A stretch of DNA of 64,000 nt from NCBI GenBank assembly GCA_040437565.1, contig JBDOQK010000071.1, forward strand, positions 1-64,000, read 5' to 3'. Made by a program: the position numbers and the translations under genes. This document shows, one piece after another, positions 12,751 to 24,077 of this stretch. The DNA is from Albugo candida (lineage: Eukaryota > Oomycota > Peronosporomycetes > Albuginales). Within the stretch, counting starts at the first letter, position 1. Every line of letters begins with the position of its first letter. The notes under the pieces were generated by a model. The model was not told where the DNA came from. It saw nothing but the letters and a program-made list of their open reading frames with translations, and made no database searches.

Positions 12751-15060
12751 GCATTCTCAAAGCCCTTTTTGGTGGCATTTCTGTACAACTTCTCAGTAGC
12801 ACTCCTACCTTTATAAAAATATAGTGTATCGATCTTGCTTTAATTGTGGCTCACATATTATTATAGCAACCAATTCATTTCACATGTTGTCAGCATCCTG
12901 CCTCCTTCAATTCGCCATTAACAACATAGGGGTAACATGTTCAAAGACATTGGATTCACTTCAAGGTTTTTTATAGACGAGAGTTTGCTAAATGAAATTG
13001 AAAACCTAACACGGCAGAAAAATACACGAAACAGTGTGGCCCTCTTCGCATCTGTACTATCAAATTGAACACATGCAATTCGAGTTTAATCCATTACAAC
13101 TCGGAGAAATAGTATCCAAAGAGAAAAGTTTTTGTGATAGCATAAACTTGAGATTCATCTAGGTGGACAACGACGGAAACCAAATTTCGATTTCGGTGAT
13201 AATATCTGAAATAATCAACGGCGTGTGCAATTTTGTATAAAAAGATGCATTATAATAGAAATCCACTTTCTAGCGTCAGACGTATGGAAGAATTCCGAGG
13301 TATCAAGTTATTGATGCTATTATATCACCAGATAATCGGCAAACTGTCATATGCGCAAGTACCACCCGCAGATTTGGCATCCACTCGAGTAATGTAATGG
13401 CATCATTTAATGAAAAAACAAGCAGCCAGAGCGATGAAGAAGGTGGCGCGTTACTACTACGAAGAGCTTAATTATCAAGTGTCGGTGAAGGGTAAGGTCA
13501 GATTTTGTGATGTCGATGTACTTGTGAGCTTTGAGATTGTCTCCCCACCGCCTGCAGCACTTGTATTGATCAACTTTTTCAATGAGATTATGATTCCCTC
13601 ATTAGTAGTGAAACAAATGGAGACTGGCATGGTCGTAACAAGAAAAGCTGATGAGACGACGGAGCTCCTAGAGATGATGCCACGTATAGTATAACGAACC
13701 TATACAAAGATCAACAATTACACCCTACACCGACCAAATGTTCAGCCTGTCAATATTAAATTAGCGTACGAAAACACGCTGAAAGGCCCGTTCACGGTGA
13801 ATCCCGCTATGTTCAGTGGCGAATTCAATCCTAACTATAGTTCACTGAATGAAGTCTATCCTCTCAAAAATTCGGAAGCCGTCCTGTACATACGCACACT
13901 TAGGCCATGCTTCGTCTTCTCAGATAGAGAATTAGACTCCAACATCGTCAAGCGATGCCAATGGGCGTCATTGTGGCGGTTCAAAATTCGAGAGAACTTC
14001 CTTACTTTAACATCCACCAGCGTCCTAACAACCATGGAAAAAGCGTTGATCTAATGGCATCAAAAGATGTAATATGGCAGAGGAGGTATCAAAGCCCTTT
14101 ATAAACAATATACTGATGACAATGGCAATTGGGTATCAAGTACAGGACCTCGTTGGATCTAGTGCGTGGAATTTGATTCATCCCGAATCTAAATGAGATT
14201 AGAAAGGAAAGTCAAAGTATCCAGTATGTTCACTCGATACCATGCCGTTTCTCTCCAACCTTTTGAATAGCTTTCATATTCCCGATTTATCGATAATGCT
14301 GTCGATAATGCTGGTGGGCAAATAACCTTTCTTTACAAATTGTGATTATATCCCATTTCAGGGCTGTACATATAGAGCGTCGAAATCTACTGAATTAATA
14401 TTAATTACCAGCGATCTTTTCAAAATAGTCGACGTTCACCAGGATAGTTAGAGTCCAACGGACGGTTTAATCTGAACTCGTACCGATACTTGATTGCTTG
14501 AGTCGTCAAACTGGCCCATAGACTCTGCAGACATCAGCTTTTCTATTACTGGGAATACCGGAATAAGTGCACGGATTGATCTTTCGAGGTGTAGCAGCGG
14601 CTGGGTATTGCCTTTGACCCCGAGGTTTCAGAGTTGACTTTCGTTAGTGAGCACTTGGTGTAACAAATCGACTACAGAAGCATGTAATCAAGGACGTGAA
14701 TGTGCAATATACCACAAAGAGGTCGACTATATGGTACACATCAAGATATTCAGTCATAAATAGTATAATGAACACCATTGTAGGGAGGTTGGTAATTTAG
14801 AGCAATTTCACATCTTTTACATGCCGCGCGCTGTCTCGTATTGTGGTAGTTAAGGTCGCCGCAATACAGGACTATCAACATGAACCTGGTAGGTATTTGT
14901 TTGATAGCGATGTATTCCGTTGAGTTCGAGACACAGCGGGAATTGGATCTAGCGGCATAATCACGGCGGGGATGGTACGTCAGAAATAGAACGGTACATG
15001 CCAGGTTGGGCCACGAGAAGAGAAAGTTGTAGCAGTTGAATAAGACTAATATACGGAATT
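12751..15060. other. Non-coding or decayed stretch
   Basis: Two unassigned frames occur: 13410-13694 (plus, ATG start, 94 residues, basic N-terminus KKQAARAMKKVARYYYEEL) and 13797-14054 (plus, GTG start, 85 residues). They are close together in one orientation and could be pieces of one broken gene, but I recognise no domain in either. Confidence 0.4.
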
Positions 15061-17498
15061 TGGCTTTTGCCACCAATCAAGTAGCTTATCCTTCCTCTCG
15101 GTAAAAAGACAGGTTATAAGCTTAAGCCCTATGAATCAAGTTGTTCTAAATCAATCCCAAGCGCCGCATATGTCCCAAGCCGACGATGATGGATCCATTA
15201 CAGAACCCAGCGCGAAAGAGGCTGTTGCCAGGCTTCTAGAATTGATGATGGAGATGAAGGGGCACATCGGAGCTCGACTTGACAGGATAGAAGTTCGAGA
15301 GGCTGAGTTAGACGAAGCTTCGTTCGTGTCTGCAGGTAGCGGCACCTTTCGCACTTACGCGGAGACACGCATTGCACTCTGTCGTAGCATGACGCTGGCC
15401 TTTCTTGAAGACGACGTTACGTTAAGCCCAGCATAACAGCATGGAGTGGGACGTAGGCAATAAGAGGCAGCTAGAGTGGGAGTGGTACTAGGAATGCGCA
15501 CACAGACGCCACAAGAATCCGCGTACAGAAAGGCACAAGCGCAGGCGTACTTTTGTGGCGCCAAGGGTATCGCAAATCAGGAATTTAAAATTGTCAGTTG
15601 AGAGCTTCGAAGGCAAGGAAGTGTACCCCTTGGTGCTGGGTTTGATCCTTGGGGGAAGAGTAATAATTTGCCAGGTTAGAATCACGTAAGAACTTAGTGA
15701 GTGCTGATGGTCTGCAGAAATTCAGATGGACGTTCTTGGAAGTCACTCAACTGGCAAAGCTGGTAAGCACTTCCACAGCTAGGTGGATACCTTCTACGCT
15801 GAACTCACAAGTGTGGTATTCATTGGACCGGATGAATATGAAGTTCGGCCCAATATTTCAAGATCCCAGGCATTCAAGCTCTTTACGTCGAAGAAGAAAG
15901 ATTCCGTTTCATGGAATGATCACATGATGTTTATGATGGCTGCGATTGATGCTTTTGTTGTTGCACCGGATTAGATTATCAAGAATATTGCTAAATATGC
16001 CTGCTCGTCTAGTTCATTCCAAGGAGTTCTCCTAGCGCGTCCAAATCTGCGGCGAGATGTTTTGAGACAAGCAGAGGAATTGGTGCACTTTGCCCAGATA
16101 CATGATGCTAGACCTAGGTTTGGATGCAAGCCAACGTTAGCCGCTGTCAAGAACATGGGAGATGGAGATCGTAGACACAGAATTTGGCATGAGAGCAAGA
16201 ATCCATGTGCTTTCTTCTCATATGAAAAGGAAGGTCACTGCATGCGCGATTGCTCAAGCAAGGGCAGAGAAATTTTACGCTGGCTATCGCAAATGGTATG
16301 GACTCCGCATTCCATTGAATTCCCGACAGTGGGTCGAGTCGTCACTTAGTGAAAACGGCATGACAGCTTCATGACGTCGAAGACTTCGATAAAGAGTGCA
16401 TGTTCCCGAACGGAGAGAGCATGCGGATGCAACTCCAGGGGAGCGCTAAGTTCATGGCTTGCGTTGACGGTGCAGTTAGCCAAGTCAAGTTAGTAGAAGT
16501 ATATCAGGCAGAAAACCTCTTGTGAAATCTTATTTCGTATGAAAAGGTTGAGGGGATGGGGTAAGAGCTCTTCTACGATGGACATAAACGTTACGTTGTC
16601 CGTCGCAGTGCTATATGCAAAGTTTTTGAAGTAGATAAGGGTACGAACAATGTATTATTGGTGATAGTTGTCGATACCGACATGAAGCAAGAGGATGATT
16701 GCGTTGCCTTGTCACTCGATGAATCAATGAAGTTTGCCGGACTCAGATATACAATCAGGCAGTCTGCTGGATTTTCACTTAGGTTTCGCTCATCTGTCGT
16801 ATGACACAATTGAGCGCATGGCAGGTGACCTTGATGATCGAATTCTTCCTATTAACAAGGAAAGACTGACGTATATTACAAGTGCTCATGGTAAACAGAG
16901 ACGCAACACACATTCAAAGATGGACACGGGATTGAACGCGCTTATTGACAGAGTTGGCGGTGTCATCTGCGGTGACATCAAGGGGCCAATCACGGCGACC
17001 GACAGACTTCGAAACAGGTACATAATTAATTTCATCGACCACAAGATTGGTTAGTGCCGCTTGTTCCTCGCCAAGACAAAGGACGAGGCGACGAAGCAGT
17101 TTGATCAGTTTCTCGTCTATTTTGAAAAGCGATTTGATTGCAAGATCCACTGCCTACGCACAATTGGGGGTAGTGAATTCAAGGTGGATGATTTGTTTTG
17201 CAAGAATAAGGGTGTTCGGTGTTCGTCGACAGCTAGCGGAAGCCGATAACCAGGCATCCAGCGGAAAGGCGGAGCGCATGCACCAAACGATAATGAATAT
17301 GGTAGGCTCCTTGATTTTTGGTCTGGTTGACCTCTGAGCTTCTGGGGTGATGTGGCGGAATACTCAGCGTATAAGCTCAATCGCAGCCCTACTCGAAGAA
17401 ACATTGCTCGCACGTCACCAATTGAGGTGCTTACAGGTATTAAGCCTCGACTGACCGGCATTGTTATTCTCGGGTCACCGTGTACTGCTATCCGGAAA

Positions 17499-17598
17499 NN
17501 NNNNNNNNNNNNNNNNNNNNNNNNNNNNNNNNNNNNNNNNNNNNNNNNNNNNNNNNNNNNNNNNNNNNNNNNNNNNNNNNNNNNNNNNNNNNNNNNNN
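17499..17598. other. Assembly gap inside element A
   Basis: 100 N with no matching flanks. It replaces the integrase C-terminus and the N-terminal part of RT. Confidence 0.9.
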
Positions 17599-17913
17599 TG
17601 TCATGGACATGACCACAGGAAAAGTAAAGTTGGCATTATCGGACAATTTCGGCGTGCCAGCAAAACATGGAAATGTGCCAAATGCATATATCAAGGCGCC
17701 TACGGAGCGGATATGGACATATTTTTATATGTCCCACAGGGTATGATTGTGGAAAAGGATGAATTTCAAAGACTTGGTGTTCAGCAAGTTGGAGAGTTGG
17801 TTCTACAGCTTCAGCGTAGTCTCTATCGCCTAAAACAGGAAGCACGGCTTTTGAGCAAAACTATTGCATTCCATATTATTGCAATGGGGATTCGTGCAAT
17901 GTGTCACGGAAAC

Positions 17914-17918
17914 ATGTC
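17914..17918. repeat. Target site duplication ATGTC, left
   Basis: Direct 5-base duplication abutting the left LTR of element B. Its partner is at 21577-21581. Confidence 0.9.
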
Positions 17919-18139
17919 TGTAGAAGCCGAGCTTCGAGTTAGATGGTTAATTGAGAACTTAATGTATTAAAGCTTATGTCTTGAGTTACCTTTGCTGTCC
18001 GTTACCTTCAATGTCCTCTGCGTAGGTTTCTCCATATCACCTTGCCCATCCCGAATGGTCGCGTCGTTTCACCATCACTCATGCTCAGACCCATCAACAG
18101 TCGCACTCTGTCGCCTTCAGTAGTCGCACTGTTTCAACA
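17919..18139 (-). repeat. 3' LTR of element B
   Basis: On the element strand it begins TGTTGAAAC and ends CTACA. It is preceded (element strand) by the polypurine tract GGGAAGGAG at 18148-18140. Confidence 0.93.
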
Positions 18140-18160
18140 CTCCTTCCCGTGTGGAATTCC

Positions 18161-18781
18161 TTACCTACTGAGCATTACAAGTCCGCGTAGTTCGCTGAGT
18201 CGCGGCGCTGGGAGGACCTTGGTCAGGATTTCCGCACCCATACTCTTGGACTCGCAGTACTGTACCTTGATTACCTTCTTTTTCTCGAGATCCTTCACAA
18301 ACTTGTACCGCACGTCAATATGCTTAGCTCGACCAGACGTGTCCTCACTCCTGATCTGAGTTATCGCTGCTTGATTGTCGACGTGAAGTAGTGACTCCGT
18401 TGTAATTNNNNNNNNNNNNNNNNNNNNNNNNNNNNNNNNNNNNNNNNNNNNNNNNNNNNNNNNNNNNNNNNNNNNNNNNNNNNNNNNNNNNNNNNNNNNN
18501 NNNNNNNCATCCGCGATTATGCTCCTTCCTGCCTTAGGTGAGCTCTTCTTTGATTTTGCTGTAATCTTCGCTCGCTGTGGTAGAGCTGTCTCCGGCTCCT
18601 TCCGCTTAGTGATCTCGCGCGGCTCTAGTACAGCGCCACGCAGTTTAGGGTCTTCACCCTCCAACTGCGCCTGTAACTGCACATTCTGATCACTGGTAAG
18701 CGTCTCAACGTTTCGAACGTGTTGAGTTGTGATAACAATTCTCTCCTTGGCAGGTAGACCCTGAATCCCTTGGTTCATCAT
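18161..18781 (-). pseudogene. Copia pol C-terminal part (RNase H) of element B, gap-split
   Basis: The frame reads a charged linker rich in Lys and Glu (18781-18508), the 100-N gap, then an RNase H segment containing LLHVDNQAAI and AKHIDVRYKF with a conserved D and H. The linker is the hydrophilic region between integrase and RT, so the gap has swallowed the whole RT. The frame ends 21 bases before the 3' LTR. Confidence 0.85.
18408..18507. other. Assembly gap inside element B
   Basis: 100 N, flanks not duplicated. The missing sequence should encode the copia reverse transcriptase. Confidence 0.9.
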
Positions 18782-19733
18782 TTTTGCCGAGTATCATTCC
18801 GACCTGTGCTCTTGGTTTCCACGCTCTTTTGCCGGGATTTCTGAACACCGAGCATGTACTGCCGAAAGTCACTATATCCGATAGTCTCGGTATAGTACCT
18901 GTCAACATCTCGATCGGCGACATACGTTTCCTATTGGTGCTGCATGAGGTCCGATTTAAAACATACGCCGCGTACTCAACGGCATCTCCCCAAAAGTACA
19001 TCGATAGACCACTCGCAAACAGCATGTACCTCGCCATATTCACAATCGTCCTATGCATTCTTTTAGCTTTCCCGTTTGAAGCCTGATTGTCGGCTTCGCT
19101 AACTTGGCGTCTCACACCAGCTGAATTGCAAAACAGGTCCACGTTGGCGTACTCTTTGCCGCCATCTGTGCGCAGCACATGGAAGCGACATTCAAATCTC
19201 TTTTCAAAGTAGAGTAGAAAGTTTTCGAAATTCTTGGTCGCCTCAACCTTGTTCTTCGCGACAAAAACGCGTACGTAGTTGGTTGAATAATCAACAAAGT
19301 TGATTAGGTACCTGTTACCACGCCTGTCTTTCGGTGTCATTGGTCTTTTGGTATTACTTCCGATAACCCCGCCAAGTTTGTCAATCGGGGCGTTTCTGCC
19401 CGTATCCTTCTTCGACTGATTGTTCTTACTTTGCTTGCCCTGCGTGCATGTGAGGCAATTAGGCCGAGATCGATCTGTTAGGTGAATCCCCGATCCCACC
19501 GAGTCGGCCATGCGTACAACAGTGTCGTAGGCCAAATGGCCGAGTCGCTGGTGAAGCTCGAGAAGTGTTGTCTTTGTTACTGCTTCGTCAAACTTGTCGT
19601 ATACTTGTTGCACAGCCGAACTGAACCCTTGAGCTCGTTCCTCTTTTGTAAAATCGCATTTTACGTCAAGTGTTAGGACGTGGTTGCGGCGAAAGACGTC
19701 AAAAATCTTCATCTTGTCCGCTTGACGCACCAC
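18705..19733 (-). pseudogene. Copia GAG-pre-integrase and integrase core of element B
   Basis: The 342-residue frame carries the GAG-pre-integrase zinc site (LHQRLGHLAY ... CLTCTQGK) and then the integrase core. Of the D,D-35-E triad, only the second Asp (in LRTDGGKEY) is present. The first lies where NTKRPM replaces the usual D-x-K-G-P-M, and the Glu is replaced in GKAKRMHRT. The enzyme should be inactive. A TAG at about 19755 separates it from the protease frame upstream. Confidence 0.9.
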
Positions 19734-19754
19734 GTAGCTGTGGTGGCCGTGTCT

Positions 19755-20227
19755 CTAGAGGTAAATCCCGCGCTCTTCCAATGCACCATAGATGATGATG
19801 TTATCAGCTAGGTTTTCTGCATAATGGACTTCAGATAGGTCGACCATGACCTTTTGTCCATTTATCACTGTCTTTAGCTCAGCTGATCCAACCTTGGTTA
19901 CTCGGACCATAGTGTTATTCTCCGCGTGACACGTATGCTCACATTCCACTGCATTCTTCAGCATCCTGGAATCCTTCACGAGGTGCACGCTCGACCCACT
20001 GTCTAAAATCCAGGAAGTGGAGTCAGCACCAGTACCGGTACCAACGGCTAACGCGACTCTTCTAGATGCCGAGCCGACACCGCTCTTTTTATTGGGGCAA
20101 TTAGCTTTAACGTGCCCGGCTTCACCGCATCCATAACATGTTCGTGAGTCGGAGGTCCCGACTCGTGCGACGTAGCTCCCTCTACGCCCATTTTGGTCTG
20201 CTCGCCTATCGTGTTATACCGACCGCC
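19755..20227 (-). pseudogene. Copia zinc knuckle and protease of element B
   Basis: A perfect CX2CX4HX4C knuckle (CYGCGEAGHVKANC) lies at 20138-20097. It is followed by the aspartic protease signature WILDSGSSVHLV (about 20012-19977) and a frame continuing to a TAG near 19755. A stop near 20228 cuts it from Gag upstream. Confidence 0.88.
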
Positions 20228-21351
20228 TTATTCATAAACTGAGCGTTCAGTACGACCGGCTCCGTTTCTTTGCTTGCTAGTGCTGACTTCGAAGTCAATT
20301 GCAAATGCAACCAATTCGGCGGCTTGCACAAGATTGTCAGCTCTCTGGGCGTTTAGCCTAGTCAACATTGCGATCGGGGTATGTGCTGGAGCTGACTTGC
20401 ATGAACATTCCAGCACACTTTGTTCCGAATTGCCCGACTGCTCTGCCACGTACGCCAAGTACTGGTAGTGCTCAGGCCACGTCCGGCTGCGATCCTTCTC
20501 GATCGTCATCAATTCGATCCCTTTCATCGATGAGATCGGTGTCATGTATAGCATCAACATGCTGTTCATAACGTGTAATGAGTGTTTGATACCACCGTCC
20601 AAACTGGTAGCATCTTTTCACAATAACTCAGAGCCGAGCCTTCAAGCTTTCCACTAAGCGCGAGAATCTTGAAGTCTTCCGGCCATTCACCTCCACTCAT
20701 AAGCTGCGCCGCGCCAAGTCGCTGCAGAAAACGCATTCCCCATCCCTTGAAGTCGGCACCCACACCCACGTAATTCTCTTTTCCTGAGAACTTAGCAAAA
20801 CCGGGCCAGTCTAGGTCCCTAGGTTTTGGTATTTTTAGTCCATGGCCTTCCGGTGGTACGAAATTCTGCGCTAAGGTTAGTTGCTCCCTTTGTTGCGGCG
20901 GCGGGTTAGGCGGCGGCATGTGCGAGGGTGCAGTCGGCGCGACAGTTGGCATTGGATAGTCAAGTGATCCTCTTCTCATGCGACGGTCGCGCACTCGGAT
21001 GAAATCCGTGAATGCTCTTGAACCGTTGAACGAGTGCTCGGAGGGTGGCTTGGGTTTGTCTTCAGCCCGGCGGCTCAACTGATCTTGCATCTTGAGTTGG
21101 TTCGCCATGAACTGGGCTTGCTGCTCTGCCATCCCCTCGAGGAGTCCTTCAAGTCGTCCCATGCGCTCAGAGCTCACGTCAGAGGTTTGACTAACGCCAT
21201 CTTGGGCCTCGGAAGTTCCCGAGACCGATCGCGCCTCCTCTCGTATCTGAGACGGGTCAGTAAGCACGTTCAGTGCGTTCACGTTCGTCTCGGCAACGCC
21301 GCGTGCCGGGCCGAACTGAGCGGAGGTGGAGTCAGTATGCTTTGGGCTCAT
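20228..21351 (-). pseudogene. Copia Gag of element B, frameshifted
   Basis: Gag is split into two overlapping frames: 21351-20566 (261 residues) and 20602-20228 (124 residues). The first has a Pro/Gln-rich middle and the Gag-typical segment DWPGFAKFSGKENY. The second continues the Gag helix region. The ATG at 21351 lies only four bases inside the 5' LTR boundary, within the primer-binding site. Confidence 0.85.
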
Positions 21352-21355
21352 AACC
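21344..21355 (-). promoter_or_regulatory. Primer-binding site of element B
   Basis: Immediately inside the 5' LTR the element strand reads GGTTATGAGCCC. Its complement, GGGCTCATAACC, equals the anticodon arm sequence of eukaryotic methionine tRNAs (CAU anticodon inside). Drosophila copia is known to prime from an internal fragment of initiator tRNA-Met rather than from its 3' end, and this site would fit the same mode. The gag ATG falls within the site. Confidence 0.65.
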
Positions 21356-21576
21356 TGTAGAAGCCGAGCTTCGAGTTAAATGGTTTATTGAGAACTTAAT
21401 GTATTAAAGCTTATGTCTTGAGTTACCTTCGCTGTCCGTTACCTTTAATGTCCTCTGCGTAGGTTTCTCCAAATCACCTTGCCCATCCCGAATGGTCGCG
21501 TCGTTTCACCATCACTCATGCTCAGACCCATCAACAGTCGCACTCTGTCGCCTTCAGTAGTCGCACTGTTTCAACA
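21356..21576 (-). repeat. 5' LTR of element B
   Basis: 221 bases, ends TGTTGAAAC..CTACA on the element strand. It differs from the 3' LTR at five positions, all in the half nearest the TGTAG end as written on the plus strand. Confidence 0.93.
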
Positions 21577-21651
21577 ATGTCTCTACTACAAAGCTGATGG
21601 TGAGGGTCAAACTGTCATGGGAGTGTATGTCGATGATTTGTGTATTAGGTT
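21577..21651 (+). mobile_element. Element A resumed: RT catalytic fragment
   Basis: Directly after element B the plus strand starts with the duplicated ATGTC and then encodes a copia RT palm segment ending in the catalytic YVDDL (about 21630-21650). It continues the RT broken off at 17918 in a compatible frame, which proves the nesting order. Similarity stops right after this motif. The rest of RT, RNase H and the 3' LTR of element A are missing, apparently removed where the gypsy sequence begins. Confidence 0.9.
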
Positions 21652-23838
21652 TTCTTTTATTAACTACCGCACTTATGCCACTCGGTTTTGTTCTTCATTT
21701 ATTACCCACTCCTCACTTCGTACGGGACACAATGGATTTAGATCCCATCACTTCCCCTTTTTCCGTTGGGCTTCGCCTTGAATAGACCGCCACATCGCTT
21801 CAGCTGTGGGATTGTCTGCGACCCACCTCGACAGCAGGACCGGAACATCTTCATGCATTATGGCAGCGAGATCCCAGCTGTTTTCCGCGCTATCTATCCC
21901 GATTCATTCGACCAAAATTTCCCATGTTTGTGTATCACGATTGTTACGGCAGTCCAAGAATCGTTTCACTAGATGGCCGCCATTCGCGAATACGATATGA
22001 TCCTATAGATCCTGCGTAACCTCCAAATAGCTTTCTCGCTACATCAGTAGACGTGAATCGTGACGCGTGTGGACATCGTAGGGTTTCACTAATTCCTGAA
22101 TTTCATATACCCAATCGTTTAATGTAGAAACCACACATTATGGTCCTTTCCAGCGCAAGACCAATTTGTTTGGGTGCTTGGTGTCGTGACCGAATAAGAC
22201 GAAATCCCCAACTTCAGAATTTGGACATATGACGCCCTTTTATTTCTGTGGTGGTGTCTTGCTGCCTCGTCTTTTTGGCTTGCGGTCTCGGAAATTGCTC
22301 GATGCATATGTTCCAGTGTGTCTTGAATGCTTTGAATGGATTCTTGCTGGATTTTATTCAATTTCAGCGCGGTCATAGACGGCAAATTATTCCATTTAGT
22401 CGGCTGATACAACACGCTGATCGGATCTCCTGCTGGCAGAGCCGTAAATCCCGTTAACGGTCCATACCCATTCAGCCGAGCCGATGGTAGCTGATTTACC
22501 GACGACTGACAAAGCCGCAACAAACTGGGACATTCTGCAATCCTCATCTTTCTCTCGCTCAGAGAAAGCGCATTGTCTCTAGTAGCTGACGGTTTAGTAC
22601 TTCGCCCGACCCATTTGTCCACGGACAACACGCCGTCACGAAATGATGTTTTGTGCGTAGAAGTTTAGAAAGTTTCGACATAACTTTACTCTTGAAATGT
22701 GACTCCGTGTCGGACACCCAGATTAAGACGGAGCCATACCTCTTGAACCAATTCAGTATTGCTGCCACTCTGACATCCTTATTGACCACCACACTAGGAA
22801 TAAACTCACAAAACCCGCTCATTCCATCCTTTAATACGAGCACATAACGATATCCTTCAATACCTGCAGGCATTGATAAAAATCGAAATCTAAAATTTCG
22901 CTCGGTTTGGTGGCTCTCAGAGCTTCTCCAAATGGGCGAGGACATCTTCCTCCTCGCGATAAAAGCAGTGTAGACATCGGAGAACGAATTTCTTCACGTC
23001 ACGATTCATCGAGCTCCATGTTACATGCTTTGACAGTATCTGAAATGATGTCGTTGCACCCCGATAAACTGCAGATCCGGCATGAGCTACAATACAAAGT
23101 CCTTGCTGGACATTGACGGCAATAGTTGGAATCCAAATGCCGTCGTCCGCATCGAAAAATGCACAGCGCATTTTGTCTTTCGTCAATGGGGATCAACACG
23201 AAAGGATGCTTTCTTCCGAAATTGATTGTAGTACGCCGAGTTCATCCAACGAAGGCCATCAAAAGCATAATCTTCCAAAGGCGATACTTTTTGCTCAACA
23301 GCAAGAGCGTAACATTTGTTCGCTTTTTGTGGCACCCCGTTATTTGCCGATGACGAGATAGCATATCTTCACATACATTGTCATCCCCCGACACATATTC
23401 AATCACATAACGAAATGTTTCAAGACCATGGCGTGTCGTTGAAGCTTGTATGCTTTATATCTTGCAATGGCGGTCCACGCTTTTTAAATCGAAAATGATT
23501 TTTAGAATTCGGTGATCAGTGAAAAGATGGAAGCCTTTCTCTCGCAGTAAAAAATACTCTAATTGTTTACACGTCTCCACAATGACGGAAGCTTCCTTCT
23601 CTACCGTTAACCAATATGCTGCGGCTCCTTCGAAAGTTCCACTTATAAATGCGAGTGGTACATGTACTTGCTCGCGGAGTGGTTTCTCCAACTTTCCCGA
23701 CCCCAATTGAGTAACAATAGCTCCCCAGTGATCTTGAGAGGCGTTCGTATGGACACATTCTGTCGTAAATGCCGCACAGAATGGAAAGCTGCTTCACTGA
23801 AAGAAAGGTAAAATAAAAGTCGTTATATTATGTATGAC

Positions 23839-23977
23839 CTTCCTACGGCCTTCCTCAGCTACGAAAGCACCGCGTCGGGACAGTCCGTAACGGAAGGTAT
23901 ACGAAACCACTATTTAGATCCTCGGATCGTTTACCAAAATGTCCGACGGATGGCAATGTGGAGTCGTTACTTTCCAG
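23839..23977. repeat. Duplicated contig end, left of gap 23978
   Basis: 139 bases that recur at 24078-24216. The right copy continues past the shared end (…ttactttccag) into gypsy sequence. This is probably an unmerged contig overlap. Confidence 0.9.
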
Positions 23978-24077
23978 NNNNNNNNNNNNNNNNNNNNNNN
24001 NNNNNNNNNNNNNNNNNNNNNNNNNNNNNNNNNNNNNNNNNNNNNNNNNNNNNNNNNNNNNNNNNNNNNNNNNNNNN
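23978..24077. other. Assembly gap with duplicated flanks
   Basis: 100 N inside the gypsy relic. The flanking 139 bases are the same on both sides. Confidence 0.95.

Larger units (their letters stand above)
15112..17918 (+). mobile_element. Decayed Ty1/copia element A, 5' part
   Basis: The pol order Gag, zinc knuckle, integrase, reverse transcriptase marks Ty1/copia. A Gag-like frame starts at 15131, just after a possible primer-binding site (ggttataagcttaagccc, 15112-15129) that follows a CA end. The knuckle at about 16207-16255 has lost its second Cys (Cys to Ser). Integrase pieces (16734-17054, 17061-17249, about 17210-17337, 17352-17480) lie in shifting frames. The first catalytic Asp and the Glu survive, while the second Asp is Ile. 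A gap at 17499-17598 removes the integrase end and the start of RT. RT resumes at 17599 and runs to 17918, where element B interrupts it. Multiple stops and frameshifts make this a relic. The 5' LTR was not delimited. Confidence 0.85.
17919..21576 (-). mobile_element. Nested Ty1/copia element B, nearly complete
   Basis: Two LTRs of 221 bases (17919-18139 and 21356-21576) enclose a minus-strand gag-pol, with perfect 5-base duplications (ATGTC) outside. In element order: a primer-binding site touching the LTR; Gag from 21351; a CCHC knuckle (20138-20097); a protease with WILDSG (about 20012-19995); an integrase (within 19733-18705); and an RNase H fragment with HVDNQAA (about 18390). The 100-N gap at 18408-18507 hides the RT domain. 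Decay is moderate: a frameshift near 20566-20602, stops near 20228 and 19755, and an integrase missing its first Asp (Asn) and its Glu (Lys). I count five LTR differences in 221 bases (97.7% identity). The insertion site is in the RT of element A. Confidence 0.95.

Noticed and set aside
13410-14054. Two neighbouring frames that might be a broken gene
   Set aside because: No motif, the second lacks ATG, and no splice between them gave a meaningful joined product.
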